Source of the DNA: Christensenella sp. UBA941
GTDB taxonomy: Bacteria > Bacillota > Clostridia > Christensenellales > UBA941
NCBI GenBank assembly: GCA_002293365.1
Contig: DBDD01000356.1
Span: 1-13,163 of the forward strand
Length of the DNA stretch: 13,163 bases
Direction of reading: 5' to 3'
The number at the start of each line of letters is the position of its first letter. The first letter of the stretch is position 1. Below are positions 1 to 6,054 of the stretch, in pieces. The position numbers were made by a program, and so were the translations under genes. The notes beneath the pieces are model-generated. The model was not told the DNA's origin and searched no databases. It was given only the letters and a program-made list of their open reading frames with translations.

Positions 1-38
1 TACAGGTTAGTGAATTAATCATCGTTTGCTTGGCGCTT

Positions 39-1748
39 TCATGCGGTTGGGGCGTTTATTCGCCCGGCGACGCGCGGCTCGGCGCTCATATAGTCGAGGT
101 TAATATTATAGAACGGATCGCCGCGTTTAAGAATATTGCGGCAAACGTCGTAGCTGCGTACCAAATCGCCCTTTGGCGCTTCTGCGGAAACCGCCCCTTG
201 CTGGCGCAGCTTCGCGAAAGGCGTATAAACGTTCCAAAGACCTTTCCTAAGCAATCGCAGGCAAAATTCCACGTCGCTGCCGATCTTGACAAACGACTCG
301 TCAAACATGCCCGCGTCCATGAATACCGTGCGCTTAACCAAAAGGCAGGCGCCCGATACGGCGCTGACGTTGCGTACCGCGTTGGAGTACAGATTTTGCA
401 ATAGCGGACAGTCGCTCGTATCCTCAAGGCCTTTGCAAACGCTGCCGTCCGTTCCGCCGAGTCCTATGACTACGCCGCAATGGCGCAAAAGCCCGTCGTG
501 TCCGATGAGCTTTGCTCCGACGGCCCCAATCTCTTGACGCTGTGCATGTTCGAGCATGGATTCGATCCAGTCGGGCGTTATCGCCTCGACGTCGGAGTCC
601 ATAAAGAGCAGATACTCCCCCGCCGACACTTTCGCGCAAGCATTCGCGGCGCTCGCGGCGTTAAACGGCGGGTTGAAAACGCGAAATCCGATGCCCTCTT
701 TTTCAAAGCGCGCAGTTTGGCGCTCGGCGTCCAACGCATCTCCGACGGCATAGGGCAATATCTCGCGGTTCGAATACGTCGTACGCTCGATAAACGAGCC
801 GATGCAGCGTTCCAGTAGGGCCGCGCTGCCCTTGTCCCGCAAAATAACCGAGATTAACGGCCTCCCTTTTATCGGATAGCGTACTCTGCGGCTGCCCGGA
901 AAAAGGCCCGGATCCGCCAGAATAGCCGCCCCCCGTAAGATTTCGCCGTTATGCTTTAGCAACGCGCCGGATTCCTCTCGGTTATGATAGAGTATCTTCG
1001 GTACATGTGCGATGTTTTTTGCGATACGAGACGCGCGCAGGACGAGATCGTATTCGTGCGCGCCTTCAAAGCTCTCCATTAGCCCTCCTGACGCTTGATA
1101 TAGCGCAAGGCTCATCAGCGCCGGCCGCCCGGTATAAGGCAGGCTCATGAGCGTGTCGGGACTCCAGTCGGGCTTGAAAAGCGGCTCCTTCCGCTCGCCT
1201 CCTAAAAGCATATCCTCGTCACCATAGACGAAATCCGCACGATGCTCGTATATGGCCTCTACGAGCGAATAGAGCGCATAAGCGGCCAAAACACCGTCTT
1301 GCTCCATAAACATCAGATATTCACCGCTGGCCGCCTTAACAGCCTCATGCGCGCTTCTGGCATAGCTATAATTGGAGCGTTGCGGAATATGGCGTACCTT
1401 ATCGTAGTCCTCGAGCAGATATTTATTGTACTCCCGCTCCCGGGAGCGGCTGGCGTCCGGGAACAGCAGCTCCCAGTTTGTGTATGTCTGAGCTTGAAGC
1501 GAGGCGACTATTTCGGCAATATTCTTCTTTTTAGGGTTGCAAAGCGGGCATATAACGGATACCCGGGGCATATCGGCAAATACGCGGCGCCGCTGCTTGT
1601 CCAGCTCCTTCTGGTCGGGTTCCGATTCCCGGATAAACGCTCTATAGCGCAGCTCGTCCTCCGGCTTCGCGCCGTAGAACCAGTCTTCGAGCTTTTTTAG
1701 AAGCGTCGGCGCGGCCTTTTCCATGTTATTTATAAGCAATCTATTCAT
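39..1748 (-). CDS. Two-domain GT2 family glycosyltransferase
   Basis: This 569-residue protein probably adds sugars to a cell-surface polysaccharide from nucleotide-sugar donors at the inner membrane face. Two GT-A domains are visible. The first spans about residues 62-260 (VSVICPLC strand, then YLMFMEQDG at the metal-binding position, then YGDED). The second spans about 297-550 (PLISVIL strand, LLFMDSDVE with the DXD at 384-386, RNVSAVSGACLLVKR, and GSDVEFCLRLLRKG near 490). The layout matches tandem GT2 proteins of O-antigen and cell-wall rhamnan clusters. No signal peptide or membrane helix is seen. The ATG at 1748 is preceded by AGGTGA (1752-1757, read on the minus strand). Oddities: the first domain has EQDG where active members usually have a DxDD-like motif, and the histidine-containing HxES-type stretch after VYTPFAKL is replaced by RQQGAVS. 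Donor and acceptor cannot be told. The family call is strong; the specific role is inference. Confidence 0.9.
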   Translation of the reverse strand: MNRLLINNMEKAAPTLLKKLEDWFYGAKPEDELRYRAFIRESEPDQKELDKQRRRVFADMPRVSVICPLCNPKKKNIAEIVASLQAQTYTNWELLFPDASRSREREYNKYLLEDYDKVRHIPQRSNYSYARSAHEAVKAASGEYLMFMEQDGVLAAYALYSLVEAIYEHRADFVYGDEDMLLGGERKEPLFKPDWSPDTLMSLPYTGRPALMSLALYQASGGLMESFEGAHEYDLVLRASRIAKNIAHVPKILYHNREESGALLKHNGEILRGAAILADPGLFPGSRRVRYPIKGRPLISVILRDKGSAALLERCIGSFIERTTYSNREILPYAVGDALDAERQTARFEKEGIGFRVFNPPFNAASAANACAKVSAGEYLLFMDSDVEAITPDWIESMLEHAQRQEIGAVGAKLIGHDGLLRHCGVVIGLGGTDGSVCKGLEDTSDCPLLQNLYSNAVRNVSAVSGACLLVKRTVFMDAGMFDESFVKIGSDVEFCLRLLRKGLWNVYTPFAKLRQQGAVSAEAPKGDLVRSYDVCRNILKRGDPFYNINLDYMSAEPRVAGRINAPTA

Positions 1749-1775
1749 AGCTCACCTAGCCTCGTTTGTTACGCC

Positions 1776-1842
1776 GTAGGGGCCGCAGTTCTCTAAGGCC
1801 CGCGTCTCACAATTCCGTGACTCTGCGGTCTGCGTCCCCTAC
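1776..1842. repeat. GTAGGGG/CCCCTAC-bounded inverted-repeat element, copy 1
   Basis: A 67-bp element starts with GTAGGGG (1776-1782) and ends with its reverse complement CCCCTAC (1836-1842). Inside, CCGCAG (1783-1788) pairs with CTGCGG (1823-1828), and TCAC/GTGA (1807-1810/1817-1820) form a small inner stem. It shares the terminal heptamers with the element at 4392-4466. This suggests a REP- or MITE-like dispersed family with no coding capacity. It lies between the divergently transcribed glycosyltransferase and ECF genes. Confidence 0.65.
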
Positions 1843-1919
1843 AAATCATAGTATGGCTGGAAGGTATTGGTTTTTATACCTGTATTCACGCAAAATTCGC
1901 GCGAAAATCTAAGCGGCGC

Positions 1920-1948
1920 TTGCCAGAGCGCACTGCAAGCCCTATAAT
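1920..1948 (+). promoter_or_regulatory. Near-consensus housekeeping sigma promoter for the ecf genes
   Basis: TTGCCA (1920-1925, 5 of 6 matches to TTGACA) is followed after exactly 17 bp by a perfect TATAAT (1943-1948). Initiation would be expected around 1954-1956, only a few bases before the ATG at 1959, so the mRNA would be leaderless or nearly so. A perfect 10-bp palindrome, TTCGCGCGAA (1896-1905), lies 14 bases before the -35 box and could be an operator, though this is unproven. Confidence 0.7.
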
Positions 1949-1958
1949 AAGCAACGAT

Positions 1959-2783
1959 ATGATGTTTGAAGCGAACGAAGTCGAATACGAATACAGCGAA
2001 CACGAGCGCGCGCTCGCGGGCGTAACGCTCTCGATAAATCGCGGGGAGTTCCTCGCGGTCATCGGGCGCAACGGCTCCGGTAAGTCGACGTTCGCGAAGC
2101 TATTAAACGCGCTGTTAGTCCCTTCGCGCGGCGAGCTTCGCGTTATGGGGCTCTTGACGGCGGACGAAAGCAACGTGCTTAAAGTCCGGCAAATGGCCGG
2201 AATGGTCTTTCAAAATCCGGATAATCAGCTCGTTACGACGATCGTCGAGGAGGACGTCGCCTTCGGCCCGGAAAATCTGGGCGTGCCGAGCGCTGAAATC
2301 CGCGCGCGCGTAGACGCGGCGCTCGAAAAGGTCGGCATGACAAAATACGCCAGGTACGCCCCGCACATGCTCTCCGGCGGGCAAAAGCAGCGCGTCGCGA
2401 TAGCTGGAATTCTCGCGATGCGGCCCGACGCCGTCATCTTCGACGAATCGACGGCCATGCTCGACCCGAAGGGCCGCCGCGAGGTTATGAGCGCGCTGAC
2501 GCAATTACACAGCGAAGGGATAACCGTAATCCTCATTACGCATTTTATGGAAGAGGCCGCCCAGGCGCAGCGCGTACTGGTATTCGAAAACGGCCGCCTC
2601 GCTTTGGACGCTCCCCCTCGCGAATTATTCAAGGACGCGAAGCGGCTCTATGAGCTTGGCCTTTCCGTGCCGCATGCCGTCGAGCTGCGCGAAATACTTA
2701 AAGACGCCGGATTCGACGCGGGCAGCGCGCTGAACATGGACGAAATGGTGGAGGCGCTATGCCGATTGTTGCCGAAAAACTGA
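1959..2783 (+). CDS. ecfA1: Energy-coupling factor transporter ATPase EcfA1
   Basis: This is one of the two ATPases that power group II ECF importers, which take up vitamins and trace metals through interchangeable S-components. Counting from the ATG at 1959 (274 residues, normal length), Walker A GRNGSGKST is at 36-44, the Q-loop VFQNPDNQ at 83-90, the ABC signature LSGGQKQR at 138-145, Walker B VIFDES with catalytic Glu163, and the H-loop histidine at 195. All catalytic residues are intact. An in-frame TTG at 1920 would add 13 residues, but it coincides with the -35 box of a strong promoter, so ATG 1959 (or ATG 1962) is preferred. No Shine-Dalgarno precedes either ATG, consistent with leaderless translation. 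The gene overlaps ecfA2 by 25 bp. The EcfA1 versus EcfA2 call rests on gene order and the GRNGSGKST versus GHTGSGKST Walker A sequences. Confidence 0.95.
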   Translation: MMFEANEVEYEYSEHERALAGVTLSINRGEFLAVIGRNGSGKSTFAKLLNALLVPSRGELRVMGLLTADESNVLKVRQMAGMVFQNPDNQLVTTIVEEDVAFGPENLGVPSAEIRARVDAALEKVGMTKYARYAPHMLSGGQKQRVAIAGILAMRPDAVIFDESTAMLDPKGRREVMSALTQLHSEGITVILITHFMEEAAQAQRVLVFENGRLALDAPPRELFKDAKRLYELGLSVPHAVELREILKDAGFDAGSALNMDEMVEALCRLLPKN

Positions 2784-3604
2784 CATACGACTATTCCCAA
2801 GGCGGGCTTGGCGTAACGCACGCGCTTAAGGGTGTCGATTTGACGATCCCGGACGGTTGCGTATACGGCATTATCGGGCATACCGGCTCCGGCAAAAGCA
2901 CGCTCGTACAGCACTTCAACGGGCTTTTGCAGCCGCATTCCGGGCGCGTTCTGGTCGATTCGCTCGACGCGTCCGATAAAAAGCTGCTTCCGCAGATTCG
3001 CCAAAAGGTCGGCATGGTTTTTCAATATCCCGAATACCAGCTTTTTGAAGAAACGGTCTTCAAGGACGTCGCTTTCGGGCCGATGAACCACGGCGTTTCG
3101 GGCGAGGCGCTCAACTTCGCCGTAAACGAGGCTCTGCTGCTCGTAGGGCTGGAGCCGGATCTTTTCGCGTCCAAATCCCCATTCGAGCTTTCCGGCGGCG
3201 AAAAGCGGCGCGTCGCACTCGCGGGCGTGCTATCGATGCATCCGAAGGCGCTAGTGCTCGACGAGCCCATGGCGGGCATGGATCCGCAAGGCCGGGAGCT
3301 CTTCTCGCAGCTTATACGCCGCTTGAAGGCGGACGGGCGCACGCTCGTCGTCGTATCGCACCACATGGACGAAATCGCCGAAATCTGCGACTATATCGCC
3401 GTTTTAAACGAGGGTGAGGTCGTACTAAACGGGACGCCCTCGGCTGTATTCGCGGACTTAGAGCTGCTTTCGCGCTATTCTCTCGACGCCCCCTTCGCCG
3501 CGCTCATGGCGCATAAGCTGCGCGAGCGCGGATTTCGTATCCAAAACGCCGTAACGGTTAAAGAACTAGGCGCATCCCTAATAGCGGAGCTAAAACGATG
3601 CTGA
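2759..3604 (+). CDS. ecfA2: Energy-coupling factor transporter ATPase EcfA2
   Basis: This 281-residue protein is the second ECF ATPase and forms the EcfA1-EcfA2 heterodimer beneath EcfT. Walker A is GHTGSGKST at 40-48, the form typical of EcfA2. It is followed by the Q-loop VFQYPEYQ, the signature LSGGEKRR, Walker B ALVLDEP with the catalytic Glu, the D-loop AGMDPQG, and an SHHMDEI H-loop. The C-terminal extension (about 220-281) is the usual EcfA dimerisation region. The ATG at 2759 lies inside the end of ecfA1, about five bases after a GGAGG-like site, and the stop overlaps the ecfT start by 7 bp. Translational coupling of the three subunits is therefore likely. Nothing is missing or unusual. 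Confidence 0.95.
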   Translation: MPIVAEKLTYDYSQGGLGVTHALKGVDLTIPDGCVYGIIGHTGSGKSTLVQHFNGLLQPHSGRVLVDSLDASDKKLLPQIRQKVGMVFQYPEYQLFEETVFKDVAFGPMNHGVSGEALNFAVNEALLLVGLEPDLFASKSPFELSGGEKRRVALAGVLSMHPKALVLDEPMAGMDPQGRELFSQLIRRLKADGRTLVVVSHHMDEIAEICDYIAVLNEGEVVLNGTPSAVFADLELLSRYSLDAPFAALMAHKLRERGFRIQNAVTVKELGASLIAELKRC

Positions 3605-4395
3605 AAGATATAACGCTAGGCCAATACTACCCCGGCGAATCGCCGATACACGCGCTCGACCCGCGCGCGAAGATACTTTTGACGATCGCGTACATCGCTG
3701 CGGTTTTCGTGGCGCAAAGCTACTACGGGTTCCTGATACTTCTAACGCTTGTTTTGGGAGCCGTTATATTAAGCTCGATTCCCGTCGGCTTTTTCGTTAA
3801 AACGCTAAAGCCGCTGCGGTGGATCATATTGTTTACGTTCATTTTAAACGTGTTTTTCGTACCGGGCGAGAGCGTGATATTCTCGTGGTGGATAATAACG
3901 ATCACGCGCGAAGCGCTTGAACGTGCGATTTTCCTCGCTATACGCCTCGTTTTGCTCATATCCGGGACGTCTCTCCTGACGCTTTCGACGTCGCCAATTT
4001 TGCTTACGGACGGCATCGAGCGCCTGCTTTCGCCGCTTAGCCGATTTCGCTTTCCCGCACATGAGCTCGCGATGATGATGACGATAGCGCTGCGCTTCAT
4101 CCCTACGCTTTTAGAAGAAGCGCAAAAGATTATGAAGGCGCAGCTTTCGCGCGGGGCGGACTTCGAATCCGGCAATCCCGTCAAGCGCGCGAAGAACCTT
4201 GTGCCGCTGCTCGTGCCGCTTTTTGTCTCTGCATTCCGGCGCGCGGAGGAGCTTGCTCTCGCGATGGAGGCGCGCTGTTACCACGGCGGCGAGGGCCGCA
4301 CGCGCATGCGCGTTTTGCGCTACGAGCATAGGGACTTTATCGGCTTTGGCGTGATGGCGGCGTTCATCGCGGCGATTATTGTTTTGGGGCGGTAG
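3598..4395 (+). CDS. ecfT: Energy-coupling factor transporter transmembrane protein EcfT
   Basis: EcfT is the 265-residue membrane scaffold that binds the EcfA dimer and docks substrate-specific S-components. The N-terminal PGESPIHALDPRAKI stretch (12-26) is the typical EcfT opening. Hydrophobic helices follow at roughly 27-63, 74-90, 107-130 and 153-172, plus a last one at 247-264. The two coupling motifs that contact the ATPases are present as SRG (184-186, within AQLSRGADFE) and ARC (225-227, within AMEARCYHGGEGRT). The ATG at 3598 overlaps the ecfA2 stop. The TAG stop (4393-4395) is provided by the first bases of the repeat element that begins at 4392. No S-component gene is in the window, as expected for a shared group II module. 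Confidence 0.95.
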   Translation: MLKDITLGQYYPGESPIHALDPRAKILLTIAYIAAVFVAQSYYGFLILLTLVLGAVILSSIPVGFFVKTLKPLRWIILFTFILNVFFVPGESVIFSWWIITITREALERAIFLAIRLVLLISGTSLLTLSTSPILLTDGIERLLSPLSRFRFPAHELAMMMTIALRFIPTLLEEAQKIMKAQLSRGADFESGNPVKRAKNLVPLLVPLFVSAFRRAEELALAMEARCYHGGEGRTRMRVLRYEHRDFIGFGVMAAFIAAIIVLGR

Positions 4396-4466
4396 GGGAC
4401 GATGGCAATCGTCCGTTGCCATAACGCCGACGGTTGAAAAACGGGCGGATTGCCATCCGCCCCTAC
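4392..4466. repeat. GTAGGGG/CCCCTAC-bounded inverted-repeat element, copy 2
   Basis: This 75-bp element begins GTAGGGG (4392-4398) and ends CCCCTAC (4460-4466). It carries two internal hairpins: GACGAT/ATCGTC around a GGCA loop just inside the left end, and GGGCGGAT/ATCCGCCC around a TGCC loop (4443-4462). Its left end contributes the TAG stop codon of ecfT, and it ends 16 bp before the vanZ ribosome-binding site. The strong stems could protect or partly terminate the ecf mRNA, but no U-tract follows. The termini match copy 1 and one hairpin recurs at 4992-5010. Confidence 0.75.
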
Positions 4467-4482
4467 AACAATCAATAACTTT

Positions 4483-4487
4483 AGGAG
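4483..4487 (+). promoter_or_regulatory. Ribosome-binding site fixing the TTG start of the VanZ-like gene
   Basis: AGGAG, followed by AAA, lies 11 bases before the TTG at 4499. The frame is open back to 4379, but the upstream codons fall in ecfT and the repeat element. This site therefore marks 4499 as the likely real start. Confidence 0.7.
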
Positions 4488-4498
4488 AAACAAACTAT

Positions 4499-4987
4499 TT
4501 GAAAAGCACACAATACAGCAAACCTATATTTCTATACGTAATCTCCGCTCTTTACATGTTCGCGCTTATCTCCGTCATACTGCTAAAATACGGCCTGGAA
4601 ACCGGCTTGGGCTCGCTGAATCTAACCCCGTTTCAATGGGCTGCATATCCCAAAGCTATGGCGTTTGACAACATATTCGGCAACGTCGCTTTCTTCGTGC
4701 CGTTCGGAGTGCTTTTCCCGTTGGTGTTTCGCAAGCTGAACGCGGGAAAAACGATTTTGGCTGGCTTTCTTTTGAGCCTGCTCTTTGAGATAATACAGTA
4801 TGTAACGGATACCGGCGGGGCCGACGTGGACGATTTAATTTTGAATACCTGCGGCGTCGCCTTGGGCGCGCTAATATTTCTATTGCTGAAAAGATTTACG
4901 TCAGACGAAGCGAAATTGCGGCGCAGCGGTTTGATTTTTGTTATAGTGTTCGGGACGATAGCGTCGGCAATTTTTCTATTTGGATGA
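4499..4987 (+). CDS. VanZ-like family membrane protein
   Basis: A 162-residue integral membrane protein of the VanZ-like family. VanZ itself gives low-level teicoplanin resistance, but most family members have no assigned function. Four hydrophobic helices are seen, at about 9-30, 58-76, 86-101 and 116-131, with a fifth at the C-terminus (144-161). The family signature is present: NIFGNVAFFVPFG (58-70) and FEIIQYVTDTGGADVDDLILN (96-116), containing the conserved Glu97 and the acidic DVDD. The TTG at 4499 is chosen because AGGAG lies just upstream. Longer in-frame starts would translate the repeat element. The gene sits between ecfT and truA, where many Bacillota have no gene, and is probably co-transcribed with ecf. 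A glycopeptide-resistance role should not be assumed. Confidence 0.85.
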   Translation: MKSTQYSKPIFLYVISALYMFALISVILLKYGLETGLGSLNLTPFQWAAYPKAMAFDNIFGNVAFFVPFGVLFPLVFRKLNAGKTILAGFLLSLLFEIIQYVTDTGGADVDDLILNTCGVALGALIFLLLKRFTSDEAKLRRSGLIFVIVFGTIASAIFLFG

Positions 4988-4991
4988 AACC

Positions 4992-5010
4992 GGGCGTATC
5001 GCTATCCGCC
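4992..5010. repeat. Fragment of the GTAGGGG-element hairpin
   Basis: This 19-bp stretch matches the right-hand hairpin of the element at 4443-4461 at 16 of 19 positions (GGGCG-AT-GC-ATCCGCC). It can still fold with one mismatch. It lacks the GTAGGGG and CCCCTAC ends. It lies in the 58-bp gap between the VanZ-like gene and the next small gene, so this gap may once have held a whole element. Confidence 0.45.
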
Positions 5011-5033
5011 TTGCTGCCGTAAGAATAAAAGCT

Positions 5034-5038
5034 AGGAG
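5034..5038 (+). promoter_or_regulatory. Ribosome-binding site fixing the GTG start at 5046
   Basis: AGGAG ends 7 bases before the GTG at 5046, an ideal spacing. It selects this start over the ATG at 4984, which has no comparable site and would begin inside the end of the VanZ-like gene. Confidence 0.7.
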
Positions 5039-5045
5039 AAATATT

Positions 5046-5306
5046 GTGAAATCATTCCTGTCTACTTTTGTCGTTTGCTTAATTCTATGCGTGGTCATAA
5101 TCTTCTTTTTGGGCGGGCTGCTTTCGAGCGGCGGCGGATGGCCTCTCATCCTCCTCATCGCGCTGCTAATGACGATTTTAATTCGCGTTATCGCAAGCCT
5201 TGACGCCAGAATCGAACAGCTGGAAGAGAAGCTGGGGATGTCGTCCGTGGAAAAGCCGGGCGAAGCTGAAACATCGGAAGTCAATATCCAAAACGAGTGG
5301 GAATAA
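5046..5306 (+). CDS. Small two-helix membrane protein of unknown function
   Basis: The family of this 86-residue protein is not recognised. Two hydrophobic segments are visible, at about 4-25 (ending LGGLL) and 32-51, joined by a short SSGGG turn. An amphipathic, charge-rich stretch follows (DARIEQLEEKLG, about 53-64) that could form a short coiled coil, and then an acidic, disordered tail. The pattern fits a small membrane-anchored scaffold or regulator with its tail in the cytoplasm. Start GTG 5046 has AGGAG at 5034-5038. The stop at 5304-5306 lies 4 bp before the proposed truA start, so truA may depend on translation of this gene. It was probably inserted together with the VanZ-like gene between ecfT and truA. 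The coding call is good; the function is unknown. Confidence 0.75.
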   Translation: MKSFLSTFVVCLILCVVIIFFLGGLLSSGGGWPLILLIALLMTILIRVIASLDARIEQLEEKLGMSSVEKPGEAETSEVNIQNEWE

Positions 5307-5310
5307 AGTA

Positions 5311-6054
5311 TTGCGCATAAAGCTGACAATCGAATACGACGGCACGCATTACTGCGGCTGGCAGCGCCAACCAAACGGCGTTACGATTCAGGAAACGCTC
5401 GAAAAGGAGCTTTATAAGCTCACGGGCGAAATGATCGCTTTGCATGGCTCCGGGCGCACGGATTCCGGAGTACACGCCTTTGGCCAAGTCGCACACTTCG
5501 ATACGAGCTCCCGCATACCTCCCGAAAAGTTTTGCTATGCGCTTAATACCGGGCTGCCGCGCGATATCCGCGTACAGGCCTCGGAAAGCGTACCTGACGA
5601 CTTTCACGCGCGGTTTGGCGCGAAGGCCAAGCACTACCGCTACACGATGCGTCTCGCCCCGCACGCGGGCGCAATTAATCGCAACTTCGAATTGCATATT
5701 CACGAAAAGCTAGATATCGACGCCATGCGCAAAGCCGCGCAGCTTATCGCCGGGAAGCACGACTTCGCGTCCTTCGCCGCTTCAGGCTCCGCTATCGAAG
5801 ATACCACGCGCGTAATCTACCGCTCGGAGCTGGCCAGTTTGGAATCATATCTTATATATGATATAATTGGAAACGGGTTCTTATATAACATGGTGCGCAT
5901 TATCGTGGGTACGCTGCTGCATATCGGTAAAAACTCGCTCCCGCCCGATCATATGCAAAGCGTCATCGCTGCGAAAAACCGCGCCGCCGCCGCGGATACC
6001 GCCCCGGCCAAAGGGCTTGCCTTGATGGAAGTGTTTTATGACGTTTTTTTATAA
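5311..6054 (+). CDS. truA: tRNA pseudouridine(38-40) synthase TruA
   Basis: TruA converts uridines 38-40 in the tRNA anticodon arm to pseudouridine. From the TTG at 5311 the protein has 247 residues, the usual size. It opens with RIKLTIEYDGTHYCGWQRQP and carries the catalytic aspartate motif GRTDSGVHA (Asp51). AKHYRYTM (106-113), KHDFASFAASGS (149-160) and GNGFLYNMVRIIVG (187-200) follow, all standard TruA blocks. Longer in-frame starts would read through the preceding small gene and add unrelated sequence. The start lies 4 bp after that gene's stop, with only a weak purine-rich site (GTGGGA), so coupling is likely. truA after ecfA1-ecfA2-ecfT is the common Bacillota order, here interrupted by two membrane-protein genes. 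The 3' end overlaps the LRR gene by 17 bp. Confidence 0.95.
   Translation: MRIKLTIEYDGTHYCGWQRQPNGVTIQETLEKELYKLTGEMIALHGSGRTDSGVHAFGQVAHFDTSSRIPPEKFCYALNTGLPRDIRVQASESVPDDFHARFGAKAKHYRYTMRLAPHAGAINRNFELHIHEKLDIDAMRKAAQLIAGKHDFASFAASGSAIEDTTRVIYRSELASLESYLIYDIIGNGFLYNMVRIIVGTLLHIGKNSLPPDHMQSVIAAKNRAAAADTAPAKGLALMEVFYDVFL
5839..5867 (+). promoter_or_regulatory. Internal extended -10 promoter with spacer inverted repeat, inside truA
   Basis: TTGGAA (5839-5844, 4 of 6) is followed after 17 bp by a perfect TATAAT (5862-5867) with the extended TG motif at 5859-5860. The inverted repeat ATCATAT-N5-ATATGAT (5844-5862) fills the spacer and could be an operator. Initiation near 5874 would give the LRR lipoprotein gene (start 6038) its own mRNA with a leader of about 165 nt. 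The patch is AT-rich inside otherwise GC-rich truA codons. Confidence 0.5.

Noticed and set aside
1..22. Possible start of another minus-strand gene (ATG at 22, reading MINSLTC to the window edge).
   Set aside because: Only seven codons are visible and no clear ribosome-binding site precedes the ATG. It is a plausible downstream neighbour of the glycosyltransferase gene, but it cannot be supported.
1242..1700. 152-residue plus-strand ORF opposite the GT2 glycosyltransferase.
   Set aside because: It is antisense to a well-supported gene and has no recognisable domain or ribosome site.
1853..1912. 19-codon plus-strand ORF upstream of ecfA1 as a leader peptide.
   Set aside because: No Shine-Dalgarno, no regulatory codon run and no attenuator structure; it ends before the promoter.
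1920..1958. TTG start for EcfA1 adding 13 residues.
   Set aside because: The TTG is the -35 box of a near-consensus promoter, the extra residues are not like the EcfA N-terminus, and no ribosome site precedes it.
1749..1958. Riboswitch in the leader of the ecf genes.
   Set aside because: The predicted transcription start leaves almost no leader, and the structured part upstream is the dispersed repeat.
4392..4466. Repeat element as a rho-independent terminator of the ecf operon.
   Set aside because: The stems are strong, but no T-tract follows on the plus strand and the terminal heptamers recur at copy 1, so a mobile repeat explains it better.
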